Below are positions 35,287 through 43,367 of a stretch of DNA of 64,000 nucleotides, one piece after another. Below the pieces are notes generated by a model. That model was given only the letters and a program-made list of their open reading frames with translations. It was not told the DNA's origin and did no database searches. The translations under genes and the position numbers were made by a program. The stretch comes from Streptomyces orinoci (GTDB lineage Bacteria > Actinomycetota > Actinomycetes > Streptomycetales > Streptomycetaceae). Every line of letters begins with the position of its first letter. Position 1 is the stretch's first letter. The stretch covers positions 1,490,439 to 1,554,438 of the forward strand of contig NZ_PHNC01000031.1 of assembly GCF_003121295.1 (NCBI RefSeq), read 5' to 3'.

Positions 35287-35377
35287 GCTCGATCTCCGCC
35301 CACACGGTCTTGCCGGACGGGGGACGCGGCACGGTACCCCAGCGCGCCGCTGGCGACTGGACGATGAGCAACCCTCC
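35282..35377 (-). pseudogene. Remnant of an ATP-binding regulatory protein (HATPase C-terminus)
   Basis: Read on the minus strand these bases encode GGLLIVQSPAARWGTVPRPPSGKTVWAEIEL. This strongly resembles the C-terminal end of Streptomyces anti-sigma-type ATP-binding proteins (GRGLLLV...RWG...GKTVWAEL). No N-box or other upstream HATPase motifs are found in the same frame, so only the 3' end survives. It overlaps the last codons of the helicase gene on the other strand. Confidence 0.6.
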
Positions 35378-35635
35378 GGCCGTGCTCGGTGAGCCTCCGT
35401 CAGCGCATCCCCGACAAGGTGCGTGGAGGGTTGCCGACCTGGCTTGACTCAGGTCGCGGACCGCCCAGTGGCCGCGGCGGGTGGACGAGAACGGGCGATG
35501 GTGCGGCTGGCACTGGGACACGACGACCGGGCCCGAAACGGCTGCGGCCGGCCCCCTGCAATGGAGGCCGGCCGCAGTTGTCGGTGCAGGTCGGCGGTGT
35601 CCCGCCGAGTGGTGCGCGTTCCGCCCGTCTCTCGC
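35378..35635. other. Spacer with gene debris, no intact gene
   Basis: Between the helicase 3' end and the ArsR gene I see no intact gene. It may be debris from the truncated ATP-binding protein gene and an insertion or deletion event. Confidence 0.4.
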
Positions 35636-35956
35636 TCAGCGGGCACCCAGAAGCTCTGGCGCCGTATTGAGAACCGAGTCGAGCAACCCGGGGAAGCAGG
35701 AGTCCAGTTCGGCCCGCCGCAGGCTCAGCATCCGGCGGGAGCCGTCCACCCGGACCCGGATCACACCCGCCTCGCGCAGCACGCGCTGATGATGGGAGAA
35801 CGTGGACCGGCTGATATCCAGCCCGGCGGCCTGCTGAAGCCCGGTGCAGGGCGACTCCCCCTGCTCCGCCAGCGCGCGCACGGCCAGCAGCCGGGCCGGA
35901 TCGGCCAGCGCCGCAAGGACTTTGGCCAGCCGCAGGTCGGCCGGTTCGATATTCAT
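35636..35956 (-). CDS. ArsR-family regulator
   Basis: A 106-residue winged-helix protein from ATG 35956. It has LAKVLAALADPARLLAVRALAEQGESPC, the recognition helix region LDISRSTFSHHQRVLREAGVIRVRVDG, and a C-terminal helix. No cysteine pair suggesting metal sensing is obvious. It is divergent from the SDR gene; only 25 bases separate the two starts, so it very likely represses that gene and itself. Confidence 0.88.
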   Translation of the reverse strand: MNIEPADLRLAKVLAALADPARLLAVRALAEQGESPCTGLQQAAGLDISRSTFSHHQRVLREAGVIRVRVDGSRRMLSLRRAELDSCFPGLLDSVLNTAPELLGAR

Positions 35957-35981
35957 CGACGCGTTAAGAGGTGGGTTGCAT

Positions 35982-36716
35982 ATGAGCACCGGCAAAGTGG
36001 CCATGGTCACCGGCGGTTCCCGCGGCATAGGCGCGGCCATCGCCCGGCGTCTGGCGGAGGACGGCCTGCGGGTGGCTCTCACCTATGCCGATTCGCCGCA
36101 CCGCGCCGACGAGGTGGCCGGGCAGATCGAATGCGCCGGAGGCCAGGCACTCGCCCTGCGGGCCGACGCGGCGGACCCCGATGCGGTCACTGCCGCGGTC
36201 GAGCGCACCGTCGCGGCGTATGGGGGCCTGGACGTTCTGGTCAGCAACGCGGGCGTGGCCACCGTCGGCGCCCTGGACGAGCTGGCGCCCGAGCAGATCG
36301 ACCGGATGATCGACGTGAACGTACGCGGCGTCGTCCACGCTGTACGGGCAGCGCTGCCCCACCTTGGCGACGGCGGCCGGATCATCACCATCGGCAGCGT
36401 CAACGCCGAGCGCATCCCCTTCGCCGGGGGTGCGGCTTACGGCATGACCAAGGCCGCCATTGCCGGGTTGGTGCGCGGCCTGGCCCGGGACCTGGGCCCC
36501 CGGGGTATCACCGTGAACAACATCCAGCCCGGCCCCACCGCCAACGACCGCATGACGGAGGACGGGGCGCTGGCCGAGGCCATGCTCCAATGGCTGGCCC
36601 TGCCGCGTATCGGCAGCCCGCGGGAAATCGCCGCCCTGGTCTCGTACCTCGCGGGGCCAGAGGCAGCATTCATCACCGGGGCCAGCCTCACGATCGACGG
36701 TGGCTTCACTGCATAA
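35982..36716 (+). CDS. SDR-family NAD(P)-dependent oxidoreductase
   Basis: A 244-residue short-chain dehydrogenase from ATG 35982, with AAGAGGTGG seven bases upstream. Cofactor motif VTGGSRGIGAAIA, then VSNAGVATVG, the active-site Ser in TIGSVNAERIPF and YGMTKAA with the Tyr-x-x-x-Lys pair, and NNIQPGPTANDRM. The C-terminus FITGASLTIDGGFTA is typical of FabG-like enzymes. It is probably controlled by the divergent ArsR gene. The substrate is unknown. Confidence 0.92.
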   Translation: MSTGKVAMVTGGSRGIGAAIARRLAEDGLRVALTYADSPHRADEVAGQIECAGGQALALRADAADPDAVTAAVERTVAAYGGLDVLVSNAGVATVGALDELAPEQIDRMIDVNVRGVVHAVRAALPHLGDGGRIITIGSVNAERIPFAGGAAYGMTKAAIAGLVRGLARDLGPRGITVNNIQPGPTANDRMTEDGALAEAMLQWLALPRIGSPREIAALVSYLAGPEAAFITGASLTIDGGFTA

Positions 36717-36717
36717 C

Positions 36718-36742
36718 GGCCGGGCCAGCCGTCTGGCCGGCC
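36718..36742 (+). terminator. Terminator hairpin after the SDR gene
   Basis: GGCC-G-GGCCAG pairs with CTGGCC-GGCC (one bulged G) around CCGT, two bases after the SDR stop. No T-run follows. Confidence 0.5.
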
Positions 36743-36825
36743 CGGGACTCAGGGCGAATGACGTCCCCCGCCGGATGGTCCAGCTATCCGGTCCGGTGAA
36801 GCCGAGCGCAGAGCGTGATACCCCG

Positions 36826-37613
36826 GCACCGGAAGTGGTCGCCATGCTGGAGAAGGTACGGAAGCGCTCCAGCGACTGCGGCGAGCACCGGCCACTTTTG
36901 GCGTAAACGCCTGTGAATGCGAGCCCCGTTGCCTTCCAGGACGGCCTGGCCGCCGACAGGACTGCACGCTGCCCGAAAAGGGCTGGGGTTCGCTGATCTT
37001 GGAGAAGACCCGCCCGACGGCCGGGAAAAGGTGGACCGGTACGGGCGCCGTACACGATGAGCGAGGACTCAAGAATCGCCCGGCCAACGAAACGCGGGTC
37101 GCTCCCGTCCCTCCCCGGCTGGTGCGCATGCTCCTGACGCATATCGAGACCTTCGGGACCGCGGAGGGCGGTCGGCTGTTCTTCAATGAGCGCGGGGGAG
37201 TGGTGGCCTCCACCACCTATTGGCGGGTTTGGGATGAAGCGCGCCATATCGCGTTCAGCCCGGAGCAGGTCGATTCGCCGTTGGCCGGCCGTCCCTACGA
37301 CCTGCGGCACGCCGCACTGTCGTCCTGGCTGAACGCCGGGGAGGTTGCCGAGCGTGCGGGCAACAGCGTTGAGGTGCTGCTGAGTCGGTACGCGAAGTGC
37401 ATCGACGGCCGCCAGGACATGGCCAACCGCCGTATCGCCGAGCTGCTGGATGTTTCTGGGGCCCGACCTGCGGAAACGGACCCTGGATCCCGTCCACGAA
37501 TAGTCCACGGGGCCCGAAATACAGCCGCTCACGGTGGCATCCGCTCGCATATGCACGAAGACCCCGCACTCAGCGATCTCGCTGACGGCGGGGTCTTCCG
37601 GCACTTCAAGTGA
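36826..37613 (+). pseudogene. Frameshifted tyrosine integrase beside tRNA-Arg
   Basis: Two fragments in different frames make one integrase. The first (to stop 36906) reads APEVVAMLEKVRKRSSDCGEH. The second begins about 36960, before any start codon, with DCTLPEKGWGSLILEKTRP and continues through RLFFNERGGVVASTTYWRVW, GRPYDLRHAALSSWLNAGE and AGNSVEVLLSRYAK, which hold the Arg-His and final Tyr of the catalytic core. The segment joining them appears deleted and shifted, so the enzyme is inactive. Its 3' end lies two bases from tRNA-Arg(CCG), the usual place for an int gene of an actinobacterial integrative element. A strong hairpin (37557-37598) lies within the last codons, so the true end may be earlier. 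Confidence 0.82.
37557..37598 (+). terminator. Strong hairpin at the integrase 3' end
   Basis: GAAGACCCCGC pairs with GCGGGGTCTTC, with an inner TCAGCGA/TCGCTGA stem, giving 18 base pairs with a small internal mismatch. It probably ended the integrase transcript before the tRNA gene. Confidence 0.75.
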
Positions 37614-37615
37614 AG

Positions 37616-37687
37616 TGCCCCCGGCAGGATTCGAACCTGCGCACACGGCTCCGGAGGCCGTTGCTCTATCCCCTGAGCTACGGGGGC
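37616..37687 (-). tRNA. tRNA-Arg (anticodon CCG)
   Basis: A 72-base cloverleaf on the minus strand: acceptor GCCCCCG/CGGGGGC, D-arm GCTC...GAGC, anticodon stem ACGGC/GCCGT with loop CTCCGGA (anticodon CCG, reads CGG), T-arm GCAGG-TTCGAAT-CCTGC. CCA is not encoded. The integrase remnant abuts its 3' end, so this tRNA is the likely attachment site of the lost element. Confidence 0.95.
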
Positions 37688-37834
37688 GACTCGTCCGCGT
37701 TCTTCGCTGTTCCCGCGGCGACGAGAAGAACAGTACCAGCTCCGGGCGGGTGATCAGAAACGAGTACCGGGGGGCTGCCTCCCCCGGGCGGGGTGGAAGT
37801 GGGGAAAAGCCGGACGCGGTGCGGTGGGCGCGCC

Positions 37835-37840
37835 TACTCT
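37835..37840 (+). promoter_or_regulatory. -10-like element for a leaderless receiver gene
   Basis: TACTCT ends six bases before the GTG at 37847, a distance that would place the transcription start on the start codon. No ribosome site is present. The -35 region is not clear. Confidence 0.4.
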
Positions 37841-37846
37841 CGGGTT

Positions 37847-38287
37847 GTGCCTGGGTTGTCCGGCCGGGTGCTGGTTGTCGATGACAACCGGGTCATCCGG
37901 CAGTTGATCAGGGTCAACCTCGAGCTCGAGGGCTTTGAGGTGGTGACCGCGGCCGATGGTGCCGAGTGCCTGGAGATCGTTCACCGGGTCCGCCCCGATG
38001 TGGTGACGCTGGACTTCGTCATGCCCCGGCTCGACGGTCTGCGTACGGCCGCGCGGCTGCGGGCCGACGTACGGACGCGGGAGATACCGATCGCCATCAT
38101 CAGCGCCTGCACCCAGCTGGAGCTGGACGGCGGCCGCGCGGCGGGGGTGGATGCCTTTCTGGCCAAGCCCTTTGAGCCGGCCGACATGGTCCGCCTGGTG
38201 CGGAGGCTGATGCGGGGTCCCGGGGGAGAGGGGGAGGAGGCGGCCGCTTCGGGGGATGTGGAGCCGGTGGTGCGGCCCGCCGGGTAG
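37847..38287 (+). CDS. Single-domain response regulator
   Basis: A 146-residue receiver protein from GTG 37847. It has the acidic pair in RVLVVDDNRV, the phosphoacceptor Asp in VVTLDFVMPRLDG, the conserved Ser/Thr position in AIISACTQ and the Lys in AFLAKPFEPADM. There is no DNA-binding or enzymatic output domain; the last 20 or so residues are Gly/Glu-rich and probably disordered. It may pass phosphate to, or bind, another protein. No kinase gene is adjacent. Transcription appears leaderless. Confidence 0.88.
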   Translation: MPGLSGRVLVVDDNRVIRQLIRVNLELEGFEVVTAADGAECLEIVHRVRPDVVTLDFVMPRLDGLRTAARLRADVRTREIPIAIISACTQLELDGGRAAGVDAFLAKPFEPADMVRLVRRLMRGPGGEGEEAAASGDVEPVVRPAG

Positions 38288-38354
38288 TGGAGTCATAACC
38301 GGGGAAGCCGGGGGCCGGGGGAAACCTGTTCACGGGGTGCTCATCTTTCTCCCC

Positions 38355-38360
38355 TAGGCT
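38355..38360 (+). promoter_or_regulatory. -10 element for leaderless nrtL
   Basis: TAGGCT lies seven bases before GTG 38368, so transcription would begin at or next to the start codon. No ribosome site is seen upstream of the GTG. Confidence 0.5.
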
Positions 38361-38367
38361 TGGGCCT

Positions 38368-39195
38368 GTGACCCCCGCCGATCTCTCCCGCACCGTGTTG
38401 CACACCGTGCGGTGCGCCGTCGAGGCCGATGAGCTGCGCGCCGCCGTGCCGGACGGTGCCGGGGTGCGGGTTCCGCCGCGGCCGGGGTGCGGCGACTACG
38501 CCACCAATGTGGCGCTGCGGCTGGCCAAGGAGAGCGGGCGTCCGGCGCTGGAGATCGCCGAGCTGCTGCGGCGCCGCCTGGCCGGGGAGCCGGGCATCGC
38601 CGGGGTGGAGATCGCCGGACCGGGGTTTTTGAACATCACGCTGGAGCGGCCGGCGCACGGTCGGCTGGTGAGGGAGCTGCTGGCCCGGGACGAGCGCGCC
38701 GAGCCCTTCCCGCTGCGGCCCGCCGAGGAGTCGGTGCGACGGCTGGGGATGGACGCGGCCCGCTGGAGCCTGGTCACCCCGCCCGGAGTGGACCGCCGGC
38801 TGCTGCTGGTGCAGCGGGAGGAGAACCCCCTGTTCCGGGTGCGCTACGCCCATGCGCGCTGCCGGGCGCTGCTGCGCAATGCCGCGGATCTGGGTTTTAC
38901 GCCCCAAGTGGGCGACGAGAACGGGGAGTTCGGGCCGGGCAGCCAGGAGCTGCTCGCCGAACTGGGCGAGCACCGGCGGATCGCCGCCGCCGGTGACCCC
39001 GGCCGGCTCGCCCGGCATTTGGAACGTCTCGCCGAGGGCCTGCTGCGCTGGCAGGCCCGATGTCCCACGCTGCCCCGCGGGGACGAGAAACCCTCGGCCG
39101 TCCACCGCGCCCGACTGGCCCTCGCCGAGGCCACGGGCAAGGTGCTCGCCGACGGCCTGACCCAGCTCGGCATCACCGCACCCGCACACCTCTGA
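38368..39195 (+). CDS. nrtL: ArgS-related anticodon-binding protein NrtL
   Basis: A 275-residue protein built from the two ends of arginyl-tRNA synthetase. The N-terminal part has GCGDYATNVALRLAKESG and AGPGFLNITL as in the ArgS additional domain. The C-terminal DALR-type anticodon-binding part has NPLFRVRYAHARC and a helical tail. The Rossmann catalytic domain with its HIGH and KMSKS motifs is missing, so it cannot charge tRNA. The role is unknown; tRNA-Arg binding is expected from the family. It is followed by lysA after 13 bases. Confidence 0.88.
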   Translation: MTPADLSRTVLHTVRCAVEADELRAAVPDGAGVRVPPRPGCGDYATNVALRLAKESGRPALEIAELLRRRLAGEPGIAGVEIAGPGFLNITLERPAHGRLVRELLARDERAEPFPLRPAEESVRRLGMDAARWSLVTPPGVDRRLLLVQREENPLFRVRYAHARCRALLRNAADLGFTPQVGDENGEFGPGSQELLAELGEHRRIAAAGDPGRLARHLERLAEGLLRWQARCPTLPRGDEKPSAVHRARLALAEATGKVLADGLTQLGITAPAHL

Positions 39196-39208
39196 GGAGA
39201 TCAGAGTC

Positions 39209-40600
39209 ATGAGCCGCTCCGCCCACCCCGCCGGGCCCCGCTACGCCGATGTACTGCCGGAGGGCGGCTACTCGGCCCCGCCCGCCGACCTCAACTCCCT
39301 TGATCCGCGCGTCTGGTCGCGTACCGTGACGCGCAACGCGGACGGTGTGGCCACCGTCGCCGGGATCGACGTCAAGCAGCTGGCCGAGGAGTTCGGCACC
39401 CCCGCCTACTTCCTGGACGAGGAGGACTTCCGGGCCCGCTGCCGCGCCTGGAAGTCGGCCTTCGGCGAGGAAGCCGACGTCTTCTATGCGGGCAAGGCCT
39501 TCCTCTCCCGGGCCATTGTGCGCTGGCTCACCGAGGAGGGCCTCAACCTGGACGTCTGCTCCGGCGGCGAGCTGGCCACCGCGCTGGACGCCGGGATGCC
39601 CGCCGAGCGGATCGCGCTGCACGGCAACAACAAGTCCACCGAGGAGATCACCCGGGCCGTCCGGGCGGGCGTGGGGCGGATCGTGGTGGACTCCTTCCAG
39701 GAGATCGCTCGGGTGGCACATATCGCCGAGCGGCTGGGCAGGCGGCAGCGGGTGCAGATCCGGGTGACGGTGGGCGTCGAGGCGCACACCCATGAGTTCA
39801 TCGCCACCGCCCATGAGGACCAGAAGTTCGGCATCCCGCTGGCCGGCGGTCAGGCCGCGGAGGCGGTGCGCCGGGCGCTGAAGCTGGACGGCCTGGAACT
39901 GGTGGGCATCCACTCGCACATCGGCTCGCAGATCTTCGACACCTCCGGCTTCGAGGTGGCCGCGCACCGCGTGGTGGGCCTGCTGAAGCAGGTCCGGGAC
40001 GAGCACGGGGTGGAGCTGCCGGAGATCGACCTGGGCGGTGGCCTGGGCATCGCCTACACCTCCGAGGACGACCCGCGCGAGCCCCAGGAGATCGCCGGGG
40101 CGCTGCGCGAGATCGTCGAGCGGGAGTGCAGGGCCGCCGGGCTGGCGGTGCCGCGGCTGTCGGTGGAGCCCGGGCGGGCCATTGTGGGCCCGACCGCCTT
40201 CACCCTCTACGAGGTGGGCACCGTCAAGGAACTGCCGGGCCTGCGGACCTATGTGAGCGTGGACGGCGGTATGTCGGACAACATCCGCACCGCGCTCTAT
40301 GACGCCGAGTACTCCGTCGCCCTGGTCTCCCGTACCTCCACCGCCGGGCCCATGCTCTCCCGGGTGGTCGGCAAGCACTGCGAGTCCGGCGACATCGTGG
40401 TGCGCGACGCCTATCTGCCCGCCGATGTGGCCCCCGGCGACCTGCTGGCGGTGCCCGCCACCGGCGCGTACTGCCGTTCCATGGCCAGCAATTACAACCA
40501 CGCCCTGCGTCCGCCGGTGGTGGCGGTCAAGGACGGCGCGGCCCGGGTGATCGTGCGCCGGGAGACCGAAGAGGACCTGCTGCGGCTGGATGTCGGCTGA
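39209..40600 (+). CDS. lysA: Diaminopimelate decarboxylase
   Basis: A 463-residue PLP-dependent fold-III enzyme from ATG 39209 (GAGGAGA upstream). The PLP Lys is in VFYAGKAFLSRAI, and LDVCSGGELATALDAG, GLELVGIHSHIGSQI (seen as LELVGIHSHIGSQ), SVEPGRAIVGPTAF and KHCESGDIVVRD supply the active site, with the Cys of CESGD from the partner subunit. It converts meso-diaminopimelate to lysine and CO2, the last step of lysine synthesis. It is coupled to nrtL. Its product would be the amino acid used by the isonitrile synthetase if that enzyme uses lysine. Confidence 0.96.
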   Translation: MSRSAHPAGPRYADVLPEGGYSAPPADLNSLDPRVWSRTVTRNADGVATVAGIDVKQLAEEFGTPAYFLDEEDFRARCRAWKSAFGEEADVFYAGKAFLSRAIVRWLTEEGLNLDVCSGGELATALDAGMPAERIALHGNNKSTEEITRAVRAGVGRIVVDSFQEIARVAHIAERLGRRQRVQIRVTVGVEAHTHEFIATAHEDQKFGIPLAGGQAAEAVRRALKLDGLELVGIHSHIGSQIFDTSGFEVAAHRVVGLLKQVRDEHGVELPEIDLGGGLGIAYTSEDDPREPQEIAGALREIVERECRAAGLAVPRLSVEPGRAIVGPTAFTLYEVGTVKELPGLRTYVSVDGGMSDNIRTALYDAEYSVALVSRTSTAGPMLSRVVGKHCESGDIVVRDAYLPADVAPGDLLAVPATGAYCRSMASNYNHALRPPVVAVKDGAARVIVRRETEEDLLRLDVG

Positions 40601-40709
40601 CGTACAGCACCCGGGATCCCATATCTCGGATGCTGGACGGGCGAGGGAAACGCCCGTCCGGTGAGTGAGACTGGTGCGTACCAACAATGTGCAAAGGAAA
40701 CGAGGTCGG

Positions 40710-42002
40710 ATGATGCGTGAGCGTCCGCTGAGGGTGGCGCTGCTGGGCTGTGGAGTGGTCGGCTCCGAGGTGGCGCGCATCATGACGACGCACACGGACG
40801 ACCTCACGGCGCGCATCGGAGCGCCGGTGGAGCTCGCCGGTATCGCCGTGCGCCGGACCGGCCGGGTACGCGCCGGAGTGCCCCAGGAGCTGATCACCAC
40901 CGATGCCACCGCGCTGGTCAAACGCGGGGACATCGATGTGGTGGTGGAGGTCATCGGCGGGGTGGAGCCCGCCCGCTCCCTGATCACCGCCGCCTTCGAG
41001 CACGGGGCCAGCGTGGTCTCGGCCAACAAGGCGCTGCTGGCCCAGGACGGCGCCGCGCTGCACGCCGCCGCCGAGGCCAGGGGTGTGGACCTCTACTACG
41101 AGGCCGCGGTGGCCGGTGCCATCCCGCTGATCCGCCCGCTGCGCGAGTCGCTGGCCGGGGACAAGGTCAACCGGGTGCTGGGCATCGTCAATGGCACCAC
41201 CAACTTCATCCTCGACCGGATGGACTCCAGCGGCGCGGGCTACTCGGAGGCGCTGGACGAGGCCACCGCCCTGGGCTACGCCGAGGCCGACCCCACCGCG
41301 GATGTGGAGGGCTTCGACGCCGCGGCCAAGGCCGCCATCCTGGCCGGAATCGCCTTCCACACCCGGGTACGGCTGGATGACGTCCATCGCGAGGGCATGA
41401 CGGAGGTCACCGCCGCGGACTTCGCGTCCGCGAAGCAGATGGGCTGCACCATCAAACTGCTGGCCATCTGCGAGCGGGCCGCCGACGGCAGGTCGGTCAC
41501 CGCCCGGGTGCACCCGGCGATGATCCCGCTCAGCCATCCGCTGGCCAGCGTGCGCGAGGCGTACAACGCGGTGTTCGTGGAGGCGGACGCGGCGGGGCAG
41601 CTGATGTTCTACGGGCCCGGCGCGGGCGGCTCGCCCACCGCCTCCGCGGTGCTGGGCGACCTGGTGGCGGTCTGCCGCAACAAGCTCGCCGCCTCCACCG
41701 GCCCCGGCGAGTCGGCCTACACCCGGCTGCCGGTGAGCCCCATGGGCGAGGTGGTCACCCGCTACCACATCAGCCTCGACGTGGCCGACAAGCCCGGTGT
41801 GCTGGCCCAGGTGGCCACCGTCTTTGCCGAGCACGGGGTCTCCATCGACACGGTCCGGCAGCAGGGCAAGGATGGGGATGCCTCCTTGGTGGTGGTCACC
41901 CACCGGGCCACCGACGCCGCGCTGTCCGACACCGTCCGGGCGCTGCGCCGGCTGGACACGGTGCGCGGGGTCGCCAGCATGATGCGGGTCGAGGGTGAAT
42001 AG
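40710..42002 (+). CDS. hom: Homoserine dehydrogenase
   Basis: A 430-residue protein from ATG 40710 (a GAGG element sits a few bases before the start; ATG 40713 is also possible). NAD(P) motif VALLGCGVVGSEVA, then VVSANKALLAQDG, GIVNGTTNFILDRM, EADPTADVEGFDAAAKAAI with the catalytic Asp/Lys region, and a C-terminal ACT domain (ISLDVADKPGVLAQVATVF) for feedback by threonine. It reduces aspartate semialdehyde to homoserine. First gene of the hom-thrC-thrB group. Confidence 0.97.
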   Translation: MMRERPLRVALLGCGVVGSEVARIMTTHTDDLTARIGAPVELAGIAVRRTGRVRAGVPQELITTDATALVKRGDIDVVVEVIGGVEPARSLITAAFEHGASVVSANKALLAQDGAALHAAAEARGVDLYYEAAVAGAIPLIRPLRESLAGDKVNRVLGIVNGTTNFILDRMDSSGAGYSEALDEATALGYAEADPTADVEGFDAAAKAAILAGIAFHTRVRLDDVHREGMTEVTAADFASAKQMGCTIKLLAICERAADGRSVTARVHPAMIPLSHPLASVREAYNAVFVEADAAGQLMFYGPGAGGSPTASAVLGDLVAVCRNKLAASTGPGESAYTRLPVSPMGEVVTRYHISLDVADKPGVLAQVATVFAEHGVSIDTVRQQGKDGDASLVVVTHRATDAALSDTVRALRRLDTVRGVASMMRVEGE

Positions 42003-42018
42003 GGGAGTGAAGGAAGCC

Positions 42019-43092
42019 ATGTCTGCAAGCAAGGCCACCCGCCAGTGGCGCGGCATCATCGAGGAGTACCGCGACCGGCTGCCGGTGAAGGACACCACCG
42101 AGGTGGTCACCCTGCGCGAGGGCGGCACCCCGCTGGTGCCCGCCCAGGTGCTCTCCGAGCTCACCGGCTGTGAGGTGCATCTGAAGGTGGAGGGCGCCAA
42201 TCCCACCGGCTCCTTCAAGGACCGCGGGATGACCATGGCCATCACCCGGGCCAAGGAGGAGGGCGCCAGGGCGGTCATCTGCGCCTCCACCGGCAACACC
42301 TCGGCCTCCGCGGCGGCCTACGCGGTGCGCGCCGGGATGGTCTGCGCGGTGCTGGTGCCGGAAGGCAAGATCGCGCTGGGCAAGATGGGCCAGGCGCTGG
42401 TGCACGGCGCCCGCATCCTCCAGGTGGACGGCAACTTCGACGACTGTCTGACGCTGGCCCGTTCGCTGTCCGACAACTACCCGGTGGCGCTGGTCAATTC
42501 GGTCAACCCGGTACGTATCGAGGGCCAGAAGACGGCCGCGTTCGAGATTGTGGACGCCCTGGGCGACGCCCCCGACATCCATGTGCTGCCGGTGGGCAAC
42601 GCCGGTAACATCACGGCCTATTGGAAGGGTTACCGGGAGTACGCCGCGGATGGCGTCGCCGCCCGCACCCCCCGGATGTGGGGCTATCAGGCGTCCGGTT
42701 CGGCGCCGATCGTGCGCGGGGAGCCGGTGAAGGACCCGCACACCATCGCCACCGCCATTCGCATCGGCAACCCCGCCTCCTGGAAGTTCGCCGAGCAGGC
42801 ACGGGACGAATCGGGCGGACACATCGATGAGGTGACGGATCGCCAGATCTTGGCCGCCTACCGGCTGTTGGCCTCCCAGGAGGGCGTCTTTGTGGAGCCC
42901 GCCTCGGCCGCCAGTGTGGCCGGCCTGCTCAAGGCCGCCGAGGAGGGCAAGGTCGATTCCGGCCAGCGGATCGTCTGTACGGTCACCGGCAATGGCCTCA
43001 AGGACCCGGACTGGGCGGTGGCCGGTGCGCCGCAGCCGGTGACGGTGCCGGTGGACGCGGCCGCCGCCGCGCATAAGCTCGGCCTGGCCTAG
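42019..43092 (+). CDS. thrC: Threonine synthase
   Basis: A 357-residue PLP enzyme. ATG 42019 with GAAGGA upstream is preferred over GTG 41995. The PLP Lys is in NPTGSFKDRGMTMA; the phosphate-binding loop is LPVGNAGNITAYW, and CASTGNTSASAAAYA binds substrate. It converts O-phosphohomoserine to threonine. It starts 16 bases after hom. Confidence 0.97.
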   Translation: MSASKATRQWRGIIEEYRDRLPVKDTTEVVTLREGGTPLVPAQVLSELTGCEVHLKVEGANPTGSFKDRGMTMAITRAKEEGARAVICASTGNTSASAAAYAVRAGMVCAVLVPEGKIALGKMGQALVHGARILQVDGNFDDCLTLARSLSDNYPVALVNSVNPVRIEGQKTAAFEIVDALGDAPDIHVLPVGNAGNITAYWKGYREYAADGVAARTPRMWGYQASGSAPIVRGEPVKDPHTIATAIRIGNPASWKFAEQARDESGGHIDEVTDRQILAAYRLLASQEGVFVEPASAASVAGLLKAAEEGKVDSGQRIVCTVTGNGLKDPDWAVAGAPQPVTVPVDAAAAAHKLGLA

Positions 43093-43367
43093 CCGTTCGC
43101 GGGCCCGTACCGGCGCGGGCCCGTACCGGGACAAGTCCCGGACAAGAAGCCGGAACCCAGGGCAAATCCCCTGGAGAGCGCAGGTTGGCGTGCGACACGC
43201 ATCGCGCGCCTCCTGTGCGCCCTATGTCGCCACAGAACCTTCCTTCGATAGGCTGTCCTCACTCCGCCCCGTCGCTGACCGAGCCGCACTCCACGCGGCC
43301 TTGCCGTCGCGGCCCTTGCGGATGTCGCACGTCCTGCCAAGGCCCCACCAAGGAGAGTCATCGAACG

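Noticed and set aside
12882..37640. An identical 19-base sequence (CGGCAGGATTCGAACCTGC) in both tRNA-Arg genes, flanking the 24.7-kb accessory block, as possible att repeats.
   Set aside because: It is the T-arm, which many tRNAs share. The repeat does not extend into anticodon or flanking sequence, so it is not evidence of attL/attR by itself.
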